Assembly (NCBI RefSeq): GCF_001544375.1
Contig: NZ_BCQJ01000012.1
Coordinates: forward strand, 1-64,000
From: Enterococcus canis NBRC 100695
GTDB taxonomy: Bacteria; Bacillota; Bacilli; Lactobacillales; Enterococcaceae
Length of the DNA: 64,000 bases
Direction: 5' to 3'
Positions 8,395 to 16,217 of this stretch are shown here, one piece after another; the first letter of the stretch is position 1; every line of letters begins with the position of its first letter. A program made the translations under genes and the position numbers. The notes beneath the pieces were generated by a model. That model was not told where the DNA came from, made no database searches, and worked only from the letters and a program-made list of their open reading frames with translations.

Positions 8395-9528
8395 TTAATC
8401 AAATAAATGTTCTTGTTTAATAACGTCTAGCATTTTTAACTGTGGCTTTGGTAACGGATAATCACGAATATCTGCTAATGAGATCCAGCGTTGATTTTCG
8501 GCTAACGTTACCTTCAAGGCATGACCATGAAAGACTAATAAGTGCCATTTGAGGTGGCTAAAGACATGCGTTGCTTCACCAATCGTACGTTTTTGCCAAA
8601 CTACCGGCCAATCGCCAATGACTAGCTCATCCTCCGCCACTAAATCTAAGGGACCCTCACTAGGTTGCCAGGTTTGTTGATAATGGCGGTATTCGCTTTC
8701 GGTCACCTCTACTAAAGGAAACGTCCAGAAGTTTGCCAATAAGCCCGTAGCTGGACGTTGTTCTAGCAGCAACTTACCATCTTTTTCAATCACTAATGCC
8801 AAATAATAGACAGGCTTAGGTTTGGCTTTTTTACTCTTCACAGGATACTGAGTTTGGGTACCGTGATGCGCACTTTGGCAAAAGGCTTGGAGTGGACATG
8901 CCGAACACTGTGGTGAGGTTGGCGTACAAATAGCAGAACCTAAATCCATCAAGGCTTGATTAAACTCCCCTGGTTGCTGGGGATCGATGATTGTTCGCAT
9001 TGCCTCGTCAAAAATCTTTCGACTAGCAGGCTTGGCGATATCTGCGTCGATTTCAAAAAGACGGCTCAGCACCCGCATGACGTTGCCATCAATAGCTGGC
9101 TCCGGCAAATTATAGGCGATACTGGCAATCGCACCCGCTGTATAGGGACCGATACCCTTCAGCGATTGAATCTCTGCTAAGGTTTGCGGCATTTTCCCAT
9201 CAAACTCAGTCATGATTTGTTGGGCGGCGGCTTTTAGGTTACGAGCGCGGGAATAATAGCCCAAGCCTTCCCAAACCTTTAAGAGCTTGTCCTCCGGTGC
9301 CTCTGCTAATGCTTCAATAGTAGGAAATGTCTCCATAAAGCGGTAAAAATAGCCAATCACGGTATCGACACGGGTTTGCTGCAACATAATTTCCGAAATC
9401 CAAATTCGGTAAGGGTCTTGATTCTCCCGCCATGGTAATAGGCGATGTTCTTGCTGATACCAGTCTAAAAATATTTTGCGAAAACGCGCGATCTTTCCTT
9501 CTGACCAGTCTTCCCAACTATTCGTCAT
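8395..9528 (-). CDS. mutY: A/G-specific adenine DNA glycosylase
   Basis: MutY removes adenine mispaired with 8-oxoguanine in base-excision repair. The 377-residue protein has the endonuclease III fold with the EIMLQQTRVDTV segment, the helix-hairpin-helix LKGIGPYTAGAIA and the catalytic Asp in AIDGNVMRVLSRL. It has the iron-sulfur loop C-x6-C-x2-C-x5-C (CTPTSPQCSACPLQAFC) and, after about residue 230, a MutT-like C-terminal domain that recognises 8-oxoG. The start at 9528 overlaps the end of recX by 11 bases, so the two genes are translationally coupled. Confidence 0.97.
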   Translation of the reverse strand: MTNSWEDWSEGKIARFRKIFLDWYQQEHRLLPWRENQDPYRIWISEIMLQQTRVDTVIGYFYRFMETFPTIEALAEAPEDKLLKVWEGLGYYSRARNLKAAAQQIMTEFDGKMPQTLAEIQSLKGIGPYTAGAIASIAYNLPEPAIDGNVMRVLSRLFEIDADIAKPASRKIFDEAMRTIIDPQQPGEFNQALMDLGSAICTPTSPQCSACPLQAFCQSAHHGTQTQYPVKSKKAKPKPVYYLALVIEKDGKLLLEQRPATGLLANFWTFPLVEVTESEYRHYQQTWQPSEGPLDLVAEDELVIGDWPVVWQKRTIGEATHVFSHLKWHLLVFHGHALKVTLAENQRWISLADIRDYPLPKPQLKMLDVIKQEHLFD

Positions 9529-10312
9529 CTGCTACTTCCTTTGCTTGTAAAAATGATTCGATTAAATCTAAGCTAAAGCCCTTTTGATATAAACTTTGTT
9601 TGACCTTCATGCGGCGTTTAGCAGTAGGTAGTTTGCGGTTTCGTTCCCACAAACGATCCCCTAGCTTTTCCAATGCCTGCTGCTCTTGGTCTTCATCCGG
9701 ATCATTTTGCAAGGTCGCCATCGCCTCATCTATGATTTCCTTACTGAAGCCCTTTTGCATCAGCCCTAGCCGAACCTTTTGTAAACTTTCGCGCCAGCTT
9801 TTATTGTGCTGTCGCTTCAACAGCTTGGCTGCTGCGTTACTAGCATTTGCCAGTTGATTGTCCCCACTATATTCTGCTAAAGCGGACTCGATTACTGGCA
9901 AAGTGACCCCTTTTTTCACCAGCTGTTGCTGGATTTGTCCCGGACCACGTTCGCTGGTGCGCATTTGCGTCCGCACAAAGCTTTTGGCGAATATTTCATC
10001 ATCTACTAATTGTAATTCCTTTAGACGCTGAATAATCTTAGGAATATCCCTTCCTTCAATCTCATGGTCTCTAAGATACGTCCGCAATTCCTTTTCCGTA
10101 CGTAATTGGTAGCTTAGCCACCGATAAGCCAGCTGCAAACCGGTATCAAAGGAACTAGCTTTTTTGATGGTTTGTAATTCGGTTTCCGTCAGCTCCATCC
10201 CTTTTAGCAGACGAAAACGGACCAACACATCTTCGGAGACCGTCAACTGCTGGTCGGTGTCTAAATCAACAATATACTGACCGCGCGCGGCGGTGATTTT
10301 TAAAATTTTCAT
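9518..10312 (-). CDS. recX: Regulatory protein RecX
   Basis: RecX binds RecA filaments and modulates recombination and SOS activity. The 264-residue protein has the three-helix repeats of the family, for example LAYRWLSYQLRTEKELRTYL, YLRDHEIE with LQLVDDEIFAKSFV, and RRMKVKQSLYQKGFSLDLI. It is of the long Firmicute type. The start was set at the ATG at 10312 (MKILKIT...) behind AGGAGAGGA; the frame extends 11 codons upstream but without a ribosome site. It is the first gene of a recX-mutY unit, divergent from the 23S rRNA methyltransferase gene. Confidence 0.95.
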   Translation of the reverse strand: MKILKITAARGQYIVDLDTDQQLTVSEDVLVRFRLLKGMELTETELQTIKKASSFDTGLQLAYRWLSYQLRTEKELRTYLRDHEIEGRDIPKIIQRLKELQLVDDEIFAKSFVRTQMRTSERGPGQIQQQLVKKGVTLPVIESALAEYSGDNQLANASNAAAKLLKRQHNKSWRESLQKVRLGLMQKGFSKEIIDEAMATLQNDPDEDQEQQALEKLGDRLWERNRKLPTAKRRMKVKQSLYQKGFSLDLIESFLQAKEVADDE

Positions 10313-10326
10313 GCTATCCTCTCCTA

Positions 10327-10393
10327 TGGGAACATACATTCCCACTATACCATAAGAAACCGACTGTCACCAATCTGTGATTTATGCTAAAAT
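10327..10393. promoter_or_regulatory. Back-to-back promoters of recX and the rRNA methyltransferase, with a palindrome in the recX leader
   Basis: Plus strand: TGTCAC (10365-10370), 17 bases, then an extended -10 TGCTAAAAT (TAAAAT at 10388-10393) for the methyltransferase. Minus strand: TGGTATAGT (-10 on 10344-10349) for recX. The palindrome TGGGAACATACATTCCCA (10327-10344) lies at the recX start site. Its core GAACATACATTC differs by one base from the Gram-positive LexA pattern GAAC-N4-GTTC, so SOS control is possible but unproven. Confidence 0.55.
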
Positions 10394-10424
10394 GAAGCCA
10401 CAAATCTAACATGGAGTTGTCCTT

Positions 10425-11789
10425 ATGCCTAAAGTAAAAATCGGTCAACAACTGACCTTAAAAATTAAACGATTAGGGATCAATGGGGAAGGTATCGGTT
10501 ATTTTCAGCGACTGATTACCTTTGTACCGGGTGCTTTGCCTGGCGAGACCGTCAATGCCCGCGTTGAGAAAGCCACCGAAAAATTCGCGGAAGCGTCAAT
10601 TGTCCGTATTGTGAAAAAAAGCCCTGACCGGGTGGTGCCACCTTGTCCGGTATATGACCGTTGCGGTGGCTGCCAGCTGCAGCACTTAAATTATCAAAGC
10701 CAATTAGACTTCAAAAAAGACCTATTAAAGCAAGCTCTAGCCAAGTTTAAACCGGCCGGCTGGGAAAGCTGGGAATTGCGCAACACCTTAGGCATGGATG
10801 ACCCTTGGCACTACCGCAATAAAGCCCAATTTCAACTGCGCCAGCAGGGCGACACGATTGAGGCGGGACTTTACGAAACCAACTCTCACACCCTCGTCCC
10901 TCTAAAAGATTGTATCGTGCAACAGCCTGTGACCACCACCGTTATGAACGCAACAGTGGCACTGCTGAATAAATATCGCTTGCCTGTTTATGATGAGCGA
11001 ACCAACAGTGGTATCTTGCGAACGGTGATGGTGCGCATGGGAATCAAAACGGGTGAAGTCCAAGTTGTCTTGATTACTCGGACACCGAAACTGCCTCAGA
11101 AAAATGCCTTGATTCGCGAAATGATTGAGCAAATGCCAGAAGTCGTTTCCATCATGCAAAATGTACAGCCGAAAAAAACCTCGCTTGTTATGGGGGATGA
11201 AACCCTGCATCTCTGGGGTAAAGAAAGTATCGAGGAAGAAATTCAAGGCGTTCAATTTGACCTATCACCACGCGCGTTCTTCCAGTTGAATCCGCAACAA
11301 ACCGAAATTCTTTATGCGGAAGCTCGCAAAGCGCTGGACCCACAAAAAGAAGAGGTGCTGATTGATGCCTACTGCGGCGTCGGCACGATTGGCCTTAGTA
11401 TGGCACAACAAGTCAAAGAGATTCGCGGCATGGACACAATCCCGCAAGCCATTGATGATGCCCATCGTAACGCAGCTCGCCTCGGAGTAACCAATGCCCA
11501 TTATGAAGTGGGGACTGCAGAATCCTTATTGCCGAAATGGTTTAAAGAAGGCGTTGAGCCAGATAGTTTGATTGTTGACCCGCCCCGGACAGGGCTAGAC
11601 CACCAGCTTTTACAAGCTATCGTCAAACAACCGCCACGTAAAATGGTCTATATTTCCTGCAACGTCTCCACGTTAGCTCGGGATCTCGTTAAACTAACGA
11701 AGGTTTATGGTGTCCATTATCTGCAGTCAGTCGATATGTTTCCACAAACGGCACGCTGTGAAGTCGTCGTGAAATTAACACGCAAATAA
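10425..11789 (+). CDS. rlmCD: 23S rRNA (uracil-5-)-methyltransferase, RlmCD/RumA type
   Basis: This SAM-dependent enzyme makes 5-methyluridine in 23S rRNA. The 454-residue protein has an N-terminal TRAM RNA-binding domain (about 5-60). A 4Fe-4S motif follows (CPVYDRCGGCQLQHL, about 72-86). The Rossmann SAM-binding core contains DAYCGVGTIGLSM and DPPRTGLD. The nucleophile motif is ISCNVSTLARDL near the C-terminus. Gram-positive members often modify both U747 and U1939, hence the RlmCD name; which sites are modified here cannot be read from sequence. It is a single-gene unit with an extended -10 promoter and a strong terminator. Confidence 0.95.
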   Translation: MPKVKIGQQLTLKIKRLGINGEGIGYFQRLITFVPGALPGETVNARVEKATEKFAEASIVRIVKKSPDRVVPPCPVYDRCGGCQLQHLNYQSQLDFKKDLLKQALAKFKPAGWESWELRNTLGMDDPWHYRNKAQFQLRQQGDTIEAGLYETNSHTLVPLKDCIVQQPVTTTVMNATVALLNKYRLPVYDERTNSGILRTVMVRMGIKTGEVQVVLITRTPKLPQKNALIREMIEQMPEVVSIMQNVQPKKTSLVMGDETLHLWGKESIEEEIQGVQFDLSPRAFFQLNPQQTEILYAEARKALDPQKEEVLIDAYCGVGTIGLSMAQQVKEIRGMDTIPQAIDDAHRNAARLGVTNAHYEVGTAESLLPKWFKEGVEPDSLIVDPPRTGLDHQLLQAIVKQPPRKMVYISCNVSTLARDLVKLTKVYGVHYLQSVDMFPQTARCEVVVKLTRK

Positions 11790-11796
11790 TAAATTA

Positions 11797-11833
11797 AGGA
11801 CCTGTGACCAATAGCTGTCACAGGTCCTTTTTT
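11797..11833 (+). terminator. Intrinsic terminator of the rRNA methyltransferase gene
   Basis: A perfect 13-base stem (AAGGACCTGTGAC / GTCACAGGTCCTT) with an 8-base loop and a T7 tail lies a few bases after the stop. Confidence 0.92.
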
Positions 11834-11958
11834 GGCATGGCCGCCAGGCATCATTAATCGAGCCAGCCTAAATAAGAAGCCTTTTTGAAAATGACATTGC
11901 TCGTTACTGATTTTCAAGATTGGACTGCTTGATGGGCGGCTGCTACGCCAAGTCAGGA

Positions 11959-12738
11959 CTACTCGTTACAATGACATTTTAAAATCTCTTCCTTGCGCAG
12001 ATTATTGTAAATACGGTAAAAGTCTTCCCGGTCGAATCGTCGCAGCTCCTTAATCATTCGCTGTGCTTGCTGACAGAAAAAAGGCGAAGCGACATTGTAG
12101 AGTTTTAATTTTTCGGTAGCCATCTCAAATGTATGCTTTTGACTATCGAAAAACGGATGAAACAATAGATAGATTTGGGCGGCTCGTGAATAGCTTTTCG
12201 CAACAGTCCGCCAATCGCGCCCTGTTTTTAAACGTTGCTGTCCCATATAGACATCGCCTACTTTACCACTGCCTGCCTTGATTGCGGTGATATGGGTGAT
12301 TTTCATAGCATTGACCCAAGTTTGGCTGACGTTACGACTAGCTCCTTCAGTGGGAATCCAGGCGCTTTTCAAGCAAGGGCAAACCATTTTATGCCAGCCT
12401 GTCTCCCCACCGGAAACCTGTTCACGAAAAGCCCGACAATATAATTTATAAGATAAATGCTGTTCCCGTTCGAACAGCTCCGTTACTAATTCCTTTGTCG
12501 AACGGCTAGAAAGCACTAATTCCCGCTCTTTTACCATCACCGTCATCTTTTTTCCGGTTGCCATGGTGATTTGAAACAACCAACAAACCTCAGCTGATAA
12601 CCGTGGCTCGGTTAAATAGTGTTGATGGATCTGGTAGCCTGGAAAAATTTCCCGCAATAACTCTATCGTCATTTTCCCTTCATAACTAGCCAAACTGCCC
12701 ATATCAAATACTGTTGCCTCCCCCAATAATTCTGTCAT
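11959..12738 (-). CDS. comK: ComK-family competence transcription factor (probable)
   Basis: ComK activates DNA-uptake genes in Bacillus by binding AT-rich boxes. Here a 259-residue protein has a central segment (about 115-195) with the ComK pattern: a Pro-rich PCLKSAWIPTEG stretch, WVNAMKITHITAIKAGSG, a short beta pair containing VGDVYMGQQRL, then W-x2-V-x2-SYSRAAQIYL. It is longer than Bacillus ComK (192 residues) at both ends, with a Cys/His-containing tail (KCHCNE). It is divergent from a ComX/SigH-like sigma gene 181 bases away, which supports a competence-type role. The match is by eye and is the main uncertainty. Confidence 0.6.
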   Translation of the reverse strand: MTELLGEATVFDMGSLASYEGKMTIELLREIFPGYQIHQHYLTEPRLSAEVCWLFQITMATGKKMTVMVKERELVLSSRSTKELVTELFEREQHLSYKLYCRAFREQVSGGETGWHKMVCPCLKSAWIPTEGASRNVSQTWVNAMKITHITAIKAGSGKVGDVYMGQQRLKTGRDWRTVAKSYSRAAQIYLLFHPFFDSQKHTFEMATEKLKLYNVASPFFCQQAQRMIKELRRFDREDFYRIYNNLRKEEILKCHCNE

Positions 12739-12919
12739 CGCACCACATCCTTACATCTTTTCTTTCATTTTACAGAATTTTCTAACAAATGGAAGACGCA
12801 AATCTTCAAATAACAGTACAAACTTTTACATATTGAAACAACTTTGACTTGTTTTCAACTTTTTTCATTTCTCTAAACTGATGGACGACGGCCGTCAATG
12901 ACTCATGGAGGAATAAACA

Positions 12920-13426
12920 ATGACAAACGATGAAAAAATGCAACTTTTAGCTGAACAACCTAGATTATGCCCCGGCGTCCTGAAACGGATCGGCATCTCA
13001 CCACAAAGCCCTGACTATGAAGATTACCTGCAAATCGCCCGCGAAGCCTTTTTAGGCGTTTGCGATACGTACCGTGGAACCCTTGAACAGCTGCCCCGCA
13101 GTTTTTATGGCTATGCCTTTAAAAAAATGGAATGGACGGTGCGCGACGCTTTGCGGAAAAATCAATTTCCTTATGAATATCTAACTGATGAAGTATTTGA
13201 GGTGGGTGTTGAGCTGGCGTTGGATTTGGACTTAGCCGTTCAAGAGCAGCTGCGCCAGATTCTCCCACTCCTGACACCAGATGAACGCGTCCTGCTTTTG
13301 GATCTATTACTACATGACTTGACCTATACAGAATTGGCCCGCAAATACCAAGTATCGCGTAAAACCCTCTATGCTCGGCGTAACCGTATCGGACTAAAAT
13401 TTGCAAAACTTTTCGGAAAAGGGTAA
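12920..13426 (+). CDS. ComX/SigH-like sigma-70 family factor
   Basis: A short alternative sigma factor of 168 residues. Residues ~30-80 resemble region 2 (DYLQIAREAFLGVCDTYRG, YGYAFKKMEWTVRDALRK). Residues ~115-165 form region 4, with the helix-turn-helix LTYTELARKYQVSRKTLYAR. The size and lack of regions 1 and 3 match the ComX/SigX/SigH group of Lactobacillales, which switches on late competence genes. The start follows GGAGGAATAAACA. It faces a ComK-like gene and is followed by two small genes in the same direction, likely one operon. Confidence 0.75.
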   Translation: MTNDEKMQLLAEQPRLCPGVLKRIGISPQSPDYEDYLQIAREAFLGVCDTYRGTLEQLPRSFYGYAFKKMEWTVRDALRKNQFPYEYLTDEVFEVGVELALDLDLAVQEQLRQILPLLTPDERVLLLDLLLHDLTYTELARKYQVSRKTLYARRNRIGLKFAKLFGKG

Positions 13427-13496
13427 CACTTTTCTGCTGGTTTTCGTTATTACTAATGTAAGGCGCACTTACAACAACCATTTAGGAGGAATGACA

Positions 13497-13703
13497 ATGG
13501 AACAACTAGAGAACACGTATGTCGAAGTCGATTTATTGGAGGCAGGTAAGGAAGAACCGACTAAGCAAACCATGAAAAATATCAAAGCACATCCTAGTAA
13601 TGAAGCCTTGATCAGTATGGGTAAAATCTTTGGGGCCCTGGCACCACAAGATGTGACTTTTGACTCTGTTGTAAAAATCGAAGAAACTCGCATTACTGAA
13701 TAG
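13497..13703 (+). CDS. DUF1659-like small protein
   Basis: A 68-residue soluble protein of unknown function (MEQLENTYVEVDLLEAGK..., ending VVKIEETRITE). The ATG at 13497 is six bases after AGGAGGA; an ATG at 13491 would touch the ribosome site. Its size, acidic character and pairing with a DUF2922 gene match the DUF1659/DUF2922 gene pair common in Firmicutes. Position behind a sigma factor gene suggests co-expression. Confidence 0.6.
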   Translation: MEQLENTYVEVDLLEAGKEEPTKQTMKNIKAHPSNEALISMGKIFGALAPQDVTFDSVVKIEETRITE

Positions 13704-13714
13704 GAGGAACCTTG

Positions 13715-13927
13715 ATGAAAAAACTAAAAATGACATTTATGAATGCTGCGAACAAAAAACACACGTTGACACCAACACTGGCTGATCCCAATCTAAGTGC
13801 TGAGGTGGTACGTGAAAACATGACCGCTTTGACAGCCTTAGGAATTTTTGAAAAAGACAGCATCGCACAATTTCAAACAGTTGATAGTGCTAAATATGTT
13901 GAAACCATCACCACTGAATTGTTCTAA
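13715..13927 (+). CDS. DUF2922 small protein
   Basis: A 70-residue protein with the DUF2922 pattern: a short beta strand KKLKMTFMNAANKKHTL, then LTPTLADPNLSAEVVRENM and a hydrophobic end VDSAKYVETITTELF. The ATG at 13715 follows TAGGAGGAACCTTG; an in-frame TTG at 13712 is an alternative. It lies 11 bases after the preceding gene and ends the sigma-factor operon before a terminator. The biochemical function of the family is unknown. Confidence 0.75.
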   Translation: MKKLKMTFMNAANKKHTLTPTLADPNLSAEVVRENMTALTALGIFEKDSIAQFQTVDSAKYVETITTELF

Positions 13928-13935
13928 GCTTTACG

Positions 13936-13961
13936 AGCTAGCCCCTGCGGCTAGCTTTTTT
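13936..13961 (+). terminator. Intrinsic terminator of the sigma factor-DUF2922 operon
   Basis: The stem AGCTAGCC / GGCTAGCT (8 bases) with a 5-base loop and T6 tail lies just after the DUF2922 stop. Confidence 0.9.
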
Positions 13962-13983
13962 AACATTCATCTTATACTACGCA

Positions 13984-14018
13984 AAAAGGGGGTATCTCAG
14001 CTTGAGATACCCCCTTTT
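13984..14018 (-). terminator. Intrinsic terminator of the NlpC/P60-glucosaminidase gene
   Basis: A perfect 16-base stem (AAAAGGGGGTATCTCA / TGAGATACCCCCTTTT) with a 3-base loop lies directly after the hydrolase stop. It is A/T-flanked, so it may also stop the converging operon. Confidence 0.9.
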
Positions 14019-14021
14019 CCT

Positions 14022-15929
14022 TTAGAAATTAATCAGTGACAAGATATTATTAGCAAACAGATTGCTGACTTTCGTTTCCTCTGCGGCAACCTTCGCCGTT
14101 GCGACAATCGGACTTGTCGGTGCTTGTCCCATTACTAAAGTTTCGATATTTAGTAATGGTAAATCTCTCGTAAAGATGTCTGGCGTCGTTTCCACGTACC
14201 AAGTTGGTGTCGTGATGTGTTCAATCAACGGAATCGCCACACTAGCAATGGTGTTCACCGCCACTTCAGCTTTTTCCTCTGACTCAGCCTCGTGGTCATA
14301 TTGTTCCAGGTCATAAGCCTCAATGATCGCCACTAATTTCTTAGCATAATTGACATCTGTTGCATAACGACCTTGCAGATATTCAGCCGCGGCTTCATAA
14401 CTTTCAGCCTCATCTTTCCAAGCTCCGCGATAAAATTCTTCATCATAAGTTAAGCCGTCTTGAATCAGCTCAATATAATCTTCCAGACTTTCTTTATAGG
14501 AAGGATACGCCCGGAAATTCGCTACAATTGTATAGACATCGCCATTTGCCCGATGTTCATTGGTGCGCATAGCCACGCTTTCCCCTTCATACTCCCCTTT
14601 GATGCCAAAGAGATTATAGTAAGGTTCGCTGGCTAGGCCGCTATTACCTGAGCCAGATTCCAAAATGGCTTGGGCAATCATGACAGAGGCGTAAACGTTG
14701 TGCTCTAAGCCCAACTCTCGCGCATCTTCGGCAATTTTTTTAATGAAGTCTTCAGTTGTTTGATTCTTATCCACTTGGAAAACGGGATCTTCAAACAGAC
14801 TGCCGGGCATTTGTAAGCCCGCGTCTTTCACCCGAACGGCATAATCGGGACGATAGCCGCCTAAAGAATCCACTCGAACTTTTGTGCCAGGTTCTGGTGC
14901 ATGAATAAATTGGTCGTTCCCAATATAAATCGCCACGTGATAGCTTGGTGAAGTGGCACTTCCCCAGAAAAGCAGGTCCCCCGGTTGGGCCTCACTAACA
15001 GGAATTTGTGTACCGGCAAATTGCTGATCCCCGGTCCAGCCACCAATATATTTGCCTGTTGCTTTCATATAAACATAGTAAGCTAAGCCAGAACAGTCAA
15101 AGGTTCCAGGCCCTTTCGCTCCCCATACATAGTCTTTGCCAATATGTCGAAAAGCCTCATTGACAATGGCTTGTTGGGCTTGATTAGATAAAACTGGCAC
15201 ATTTTGATCTTCAGCTAGGAAGGACTCCACCGCTTTTTTAGTGGTTTCCTTTTTTGTTTTTTCTTTCTTAGTCTTTTGCTTTGTTTTTTCAGACTTGTTG
15301 GATTCTTTCGCTGTTTCTTGCTTATTGGGTTTCGTTTCGTTGGGCTTAGCTGGCTTTTCTGCCGGTTTCTCTGCCTCTGGGTTTTTCTCAGTTTCTGGTT
15401 TTACCTCAGGCTTCGTTTCAGGTTTTGTTTCTGCTTCAGCTTCCGGTTGCGCCGGTTCCGCTGGCTTTTCTGGTACCACCTCGGGCTCAGAGGGTTCTGT
15501 TGGTGCTTCAGGCTCCGGCTCCACTGGTATTTCCGGCTCAGGAACCGGTTCTGGCTCCACTGGTAACAGCTCAAAGACACCTGTTAGTGTGACCGCCTCA
15601 TCAGGCATTGTAAAGGTAGCTGTGTGCTCATTGACCCACGTCAGCTCCACCTTTTTCCCTGAGGCTTTTTTCGCAGTGACCTCTTTAAAGGTATAGCCTT
15701 CTTGAACGGCCACAAACAGGCTCACTTGTTCGCCAGGAGCGGCTTGTTCAATTGCTTGGACACTGTTGCCCATTTCATCATAAAAAGAGGTGATCGCCTG
15801 CAATGCCGGCTGGGTCATCTCTGTTTCAGCATCATTATTTTCACTGGCATAAGCGGCTGTCTGAACCGTCAATGCACTTGGCGCTAGTAACAAACCAATA
15901 CTTAGTAATCGAATTATTTTTTTATTCAT
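14022..15929 (-). CDS. Secreted bifunctional peptidoglycan hydrolase: NlpC/P60 endopeptidase plus glucosaminidase
   Basis: From the ATG at 15929 the protein is 635 residues. It has a signal peptide (MNKKIIRLLSIGLLL... to about AYA) and a small beta domain (~35-125). A long Pro/Glu/Lys linker follows (~125-240). The NlpC/P60 domain (~250-375) has the catalytic Cys in GTFDCSGLAYYVY and His in SYHVAIYIG. A glucosaminidase domain (~395-540) has AQAILESGSGNSGLA with the catalytic Glu. It should cut both peptide cross-links and glycan strands. No ribosome site lies near this ATG; an upstream in-frame TTG at 15968 is possible. The C-terminal ~90 residues are unassigned. Confidence 0.88.
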   Translation of the reverse strand: MNKKIIRLLSIGLLLAPSALTVQTAAYASENNDAETEMTQPALQAITSFYDEMGNSVQAIEQAAPGEQVSLFVAVQEGYTFKEVTAKKASGKKVELTWVNEHTATFTMPDEAVTLTGVFELLPVEPEPVPEPEIPVEPEPEAPTEPSEPEVVPEKPAEPAQPEAEAETKPETKPEVKPETEKNPEAEKPAEKPAKPNETKPNKQETAKESNKSEKTKQKTKKEKTKKETTKKAVESFLAEDQNVPVLSNQAQQAIVNEAFRHIGKDYVWGAKGPGTFDCSGLAYYVYMKATGKYIGGWTGDQQFAGTQIPVSEAQPGDLLFWGSATSPSYHVAIYIGNDQFIHAPEPGTKVRVDSLGGYRPDYAVRVKDAGLQMPGSLFEDPVFQVDKNQTTEDFIKKIAEDARELGLEHNVYASVMIAQAILESGSGNSGLASEPYYNLFGIKGEYEGESVAMRTNEHRANGDVYTIVANFRAYPSYKESLEDYIELIQDGLTYDEEFYRGAWKDEAESYEAAAEYLQGRYATDVNYAKKLVAIIEAYDLEQYDHEAESEEKAEVAVNTIASVAIPLIEHITTPTWYVETTPDIFTRDLPLLNIETLVMGQAPTSPIVATAKVAAEETKVSNLFANNILSLINF

Positions 15930-16217
15930 TTTATTTGCTGTAATCAGCGCACGTCCCTTCTTAACCAAATTCTAACCTATTTCTCAAAAACATTATAACA
16001 CACTTTTATTCAGATAAAAATAATACGCTGTAATTCTCTTTTTTTACATGAAGTGTAAATTTTTGAAAGAATTAAAATATCTCTAGTTATCTTTATTCTA
16101 TACTGATAAACCAATGCTTGTTTCTGGCCTTCATTAACATAAGGTTTTAAACAATCCTACCTTCTGCCTATGCAAACTTTTATCATTATTTTATAATAAA
16201 CACAAGGAGGGATACTC

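Noticed and set aside
10902-11501. Minus-strand His-rich frames inside the rRNA methyltransferase gene
   Set aside because: Shadow frames of a clearly conserved gene.
15241-15696. Plus-strand open frame of ~150 codons rich in Gly/Ser/Phe
   Set aside because: It is the antisense shadow of the Pro/Glu/Lys repeat linker in the wall hydrolase; no ribosome site.
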